Position numbers and translations under genes: made by a program. From G965203045 sp965203045 (lineage in GTDB: Bacteria; Pseudomonadota; Gammaproteobacteria; PS1; Pseudothioglobaceae): a stretch of DNA of 64,000 nt. Positions 62,837 through 64,000 of the stretch are shown here, one piece after another (the stretch's first letter is position 1; each line of letters starts with the position of its first letter). A model generated the notes under the pieces. That model worked only from the letters and a program-made list of their open reading frames with translations, was not told the origin of the DNA and searched no databases. The stretch spans positions 124,001 through 188,000 of the forward strand of contig OZ241850.1 in NCBI GenBank assembly GCA_965203045.1, given 5' to 3'.

Positions 62837-64000
62837 ATGCCAGAACGTAGAGTATTAGCAAATGCAATTCGCGCTCTTAGTATGGATGCAGTCCAAAAAG
62901 CAAATTCAGGACATCCGGGGGCACCAATGGGAATGGCAGATATTGCTGAAGTACTTTGGAATGACCACCTTAAATATAATCCTAAAAATGCTAATTGGGT
63001 TGATAGAGACAGGTTTGTACTTTCCAATGGTCATGGTTCAATGTTGCTTTATTCTCTACTACATCTAAGCGGCTATGATCTAAGTATAGATGAGATTAAA
63101 AATTTTCGTCAATTGCACTCCAAAACAGCTGGTCACCCAGAATATGGCTATGTTGATGGTATTGAGACTACCACCGGTCCTCTAGGCCAAGGCATTACCA
63201 ACGCGGTTGGTATGGCAATAGCTGAGCGCACTTTGGCTGCTCAATTTAATAATCCTAATTATGAAATAGTCAATCATCACACTTTCGTTTTTATGAGTGA
63301 TGGTTGCTTGATGGAAGGAATATCACACGAATCTTGTGCTATGGCTGGAGCTTTGGGCTTGGGTAAGCTAATCGCTTTTTGGGATGATAATAATATTTCT
63401 ATTGATGGTAACATTGATGACTGGATGGAATGCGACCCTGCTGGCCGTTTTGAGTCTTATGACTGGCATGTTATTCGTGATGTTGACGGTCACGATGCTG
63501 ATGCAATTAACAAAGCAATTATTGCTGCTAAGTCAAACACCACACAGCCTAGCCTTATTTGCACACGCACTATTATTGGATTTGGTTCGCCCAATAAGGC
63601 TGGTGGACACGATTGCCATGGTGCTCCACTAGGTGAAGAAGAAATTGCGCTAACACGTAAAAAATTGGGTTGGGAGCACCCACCGTTTGTAATTCCTGCT
63701 AATGTTTATAAAGGCTGGGACCACACAGCACAAGGCGCAAAAGATGAAGCTGTTTGGCAAGATAAATTTAATGCTTACAAAACAAAATATCCAGCGAAGG
63801 CAAAAGAATTTGAACGTAGAATTGCAGATAATTTACCAGCAAACTTTTCCTCTGAAATGGATAAATTTATCACCAAAACCCAAACAGAAATGCCCAATAT
63901 CGCCTCGCGTAAAGCTTCACAAAATACTATTGAAGCAATAGGGGCGCTACTACCAGAATTATTTGGAGGTTCAGCGGACCTAACTGGTTCTAACCTTACT
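62837..64000 (+). CDS. tkt: Transketolase, N-terminal part (cut by window edge)
   Basis: Thiamine-diphosphate enzyme moving two-carbon units in the pentose-phosphate and Calvin cycles. 388 codons are in the window with no stop; the remainder lies beyond the right edge. Start ATG at 62837 after TAGAGGT. Blocks: NSGHPGAPMGMADIAEVLW near 23-41, LSNGHGSMLLYSLLHLSGY near 63, TTGPLGQGITNAVGMA near 113-128, MSDGCLMEGISHE near 152, and GGHDCHGAPLG near 257. The final SADLTGSNLT starts the pyrimidine-binding domain. With rpiA, part of the pentose-phosphate set. Confidence 0.97.
   Translation, partial: MPERRVLANAIRALSMDAVQKANSGHPGAPMGMADIAEVLWNDHLKYNPKNANWVDRDRFVLSNGHGSMLLYSLLHLSGYDLSIDEIKNFRQLHSKTAGHPEYGYVDGIETTTGPLGQGITNAVGMAIAERTLAAQFNNPNYEIVNHHTFVFMSDGCLMEGISHESCAMAGALGLGKLIAFWDDNNISIDGNIDDWMECDPAGRFESYDWHVIRDVDGHDADAINKAIIAAKSNTTQPSLICTRTIIGFGSPNKAGGHDCHGAPLGEEEIALTRKKLGWEHPPFVIPANVYKGWDHTAQGAKDEAVWQDKFNAYKTKYPAKAKEFERRIADNLPANFSSEMDKFITKTQTEMPNIASRKASQNTIEAIGALLPELFGGSADLTGSNLT

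Overview
The window is AT-rich (by eye about one third to 40% G+C), almost wholly coding, and carries a typical gammaproteobacterial gene set. Short intergenic gaps, many 1-14 nt gene overlaps, a malate:quinone-oxidoreductase-like protein, a PuuD-like membrane protein and overall protein character recall the sulfur-oxidising SUP05 / Candidatus Thioglobus / thiotrophic bivalve-symbiont group. That placement is recognition by eye, not a search result.

Layout. 1-2269: dnaJ (cut by the window edge) and dnaK behind a heat-shock-type promoter set inside a long inverted repeat. 2403-7761: a lone GspF/PilC-type membrane protein, era-rnc, an orphan Cas6/Cmx6-like protein, an S24-like protein without its catalytic dyad, mutM and a PuuD-like membrane protein, closed by a strong terminator. 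7903-10657: a McrBC-type (type IV) restriction pair, the clearest accessory insert. 10797-19692: gatCAB with aroB, a secreted nuclease, rpiA, then rdgB-hemW-rluD-pgeF.

19803-35666 is the information-processing core: rpsL-rpsG-fusA-tuf-tRNA-Trp-secE-nusG-rplK-rplA-(L10 leader)-rplJ-rplL-rpoB-rpoC. A single tuf joins the str operon to the secE-rpoC cluster, as expected if the usual tufB...tufA segment had been circularised through the two tuf copies and reopened between rpoC and rpsL. 35640-42272 is a hisF-polA-argS-murE operon on the opposite strand, followed by uppS. 43059-48779 holds aceF-lpdA-pcm and an MMPL/RND-type exporter with no aceE. 48881-50390 is a YadGH-type ABC exporter.

50391-50690 has no intact gene but holds what looks like a decayed hscB remnant. 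Then come ggt, a YHS-domain protein behind a near-consensus promoter, a YdjM-like protein, a small cytochrome c, engB, a UbiH-type hydroxylase, pmbA, corC, argG, a Sel1-repeat protein, a class 1B-type pyrD, the Mqo-like oxidoreductase, and transketolase running off the right edge.

There is no CRISPR array, insertion sequence, prophage or rRNA operon. The best candidates for something undescribed are the orphan Cas6-like protein beside the dyad-less S24 protein, the McrB with an unrecognised N-terminal domain, the terminator-like hairpin at the end of the L10 leader, and the repeated placement of a -10 hexamer 6-7 nt before genes that lack a Shine-Dalgarno sequence.
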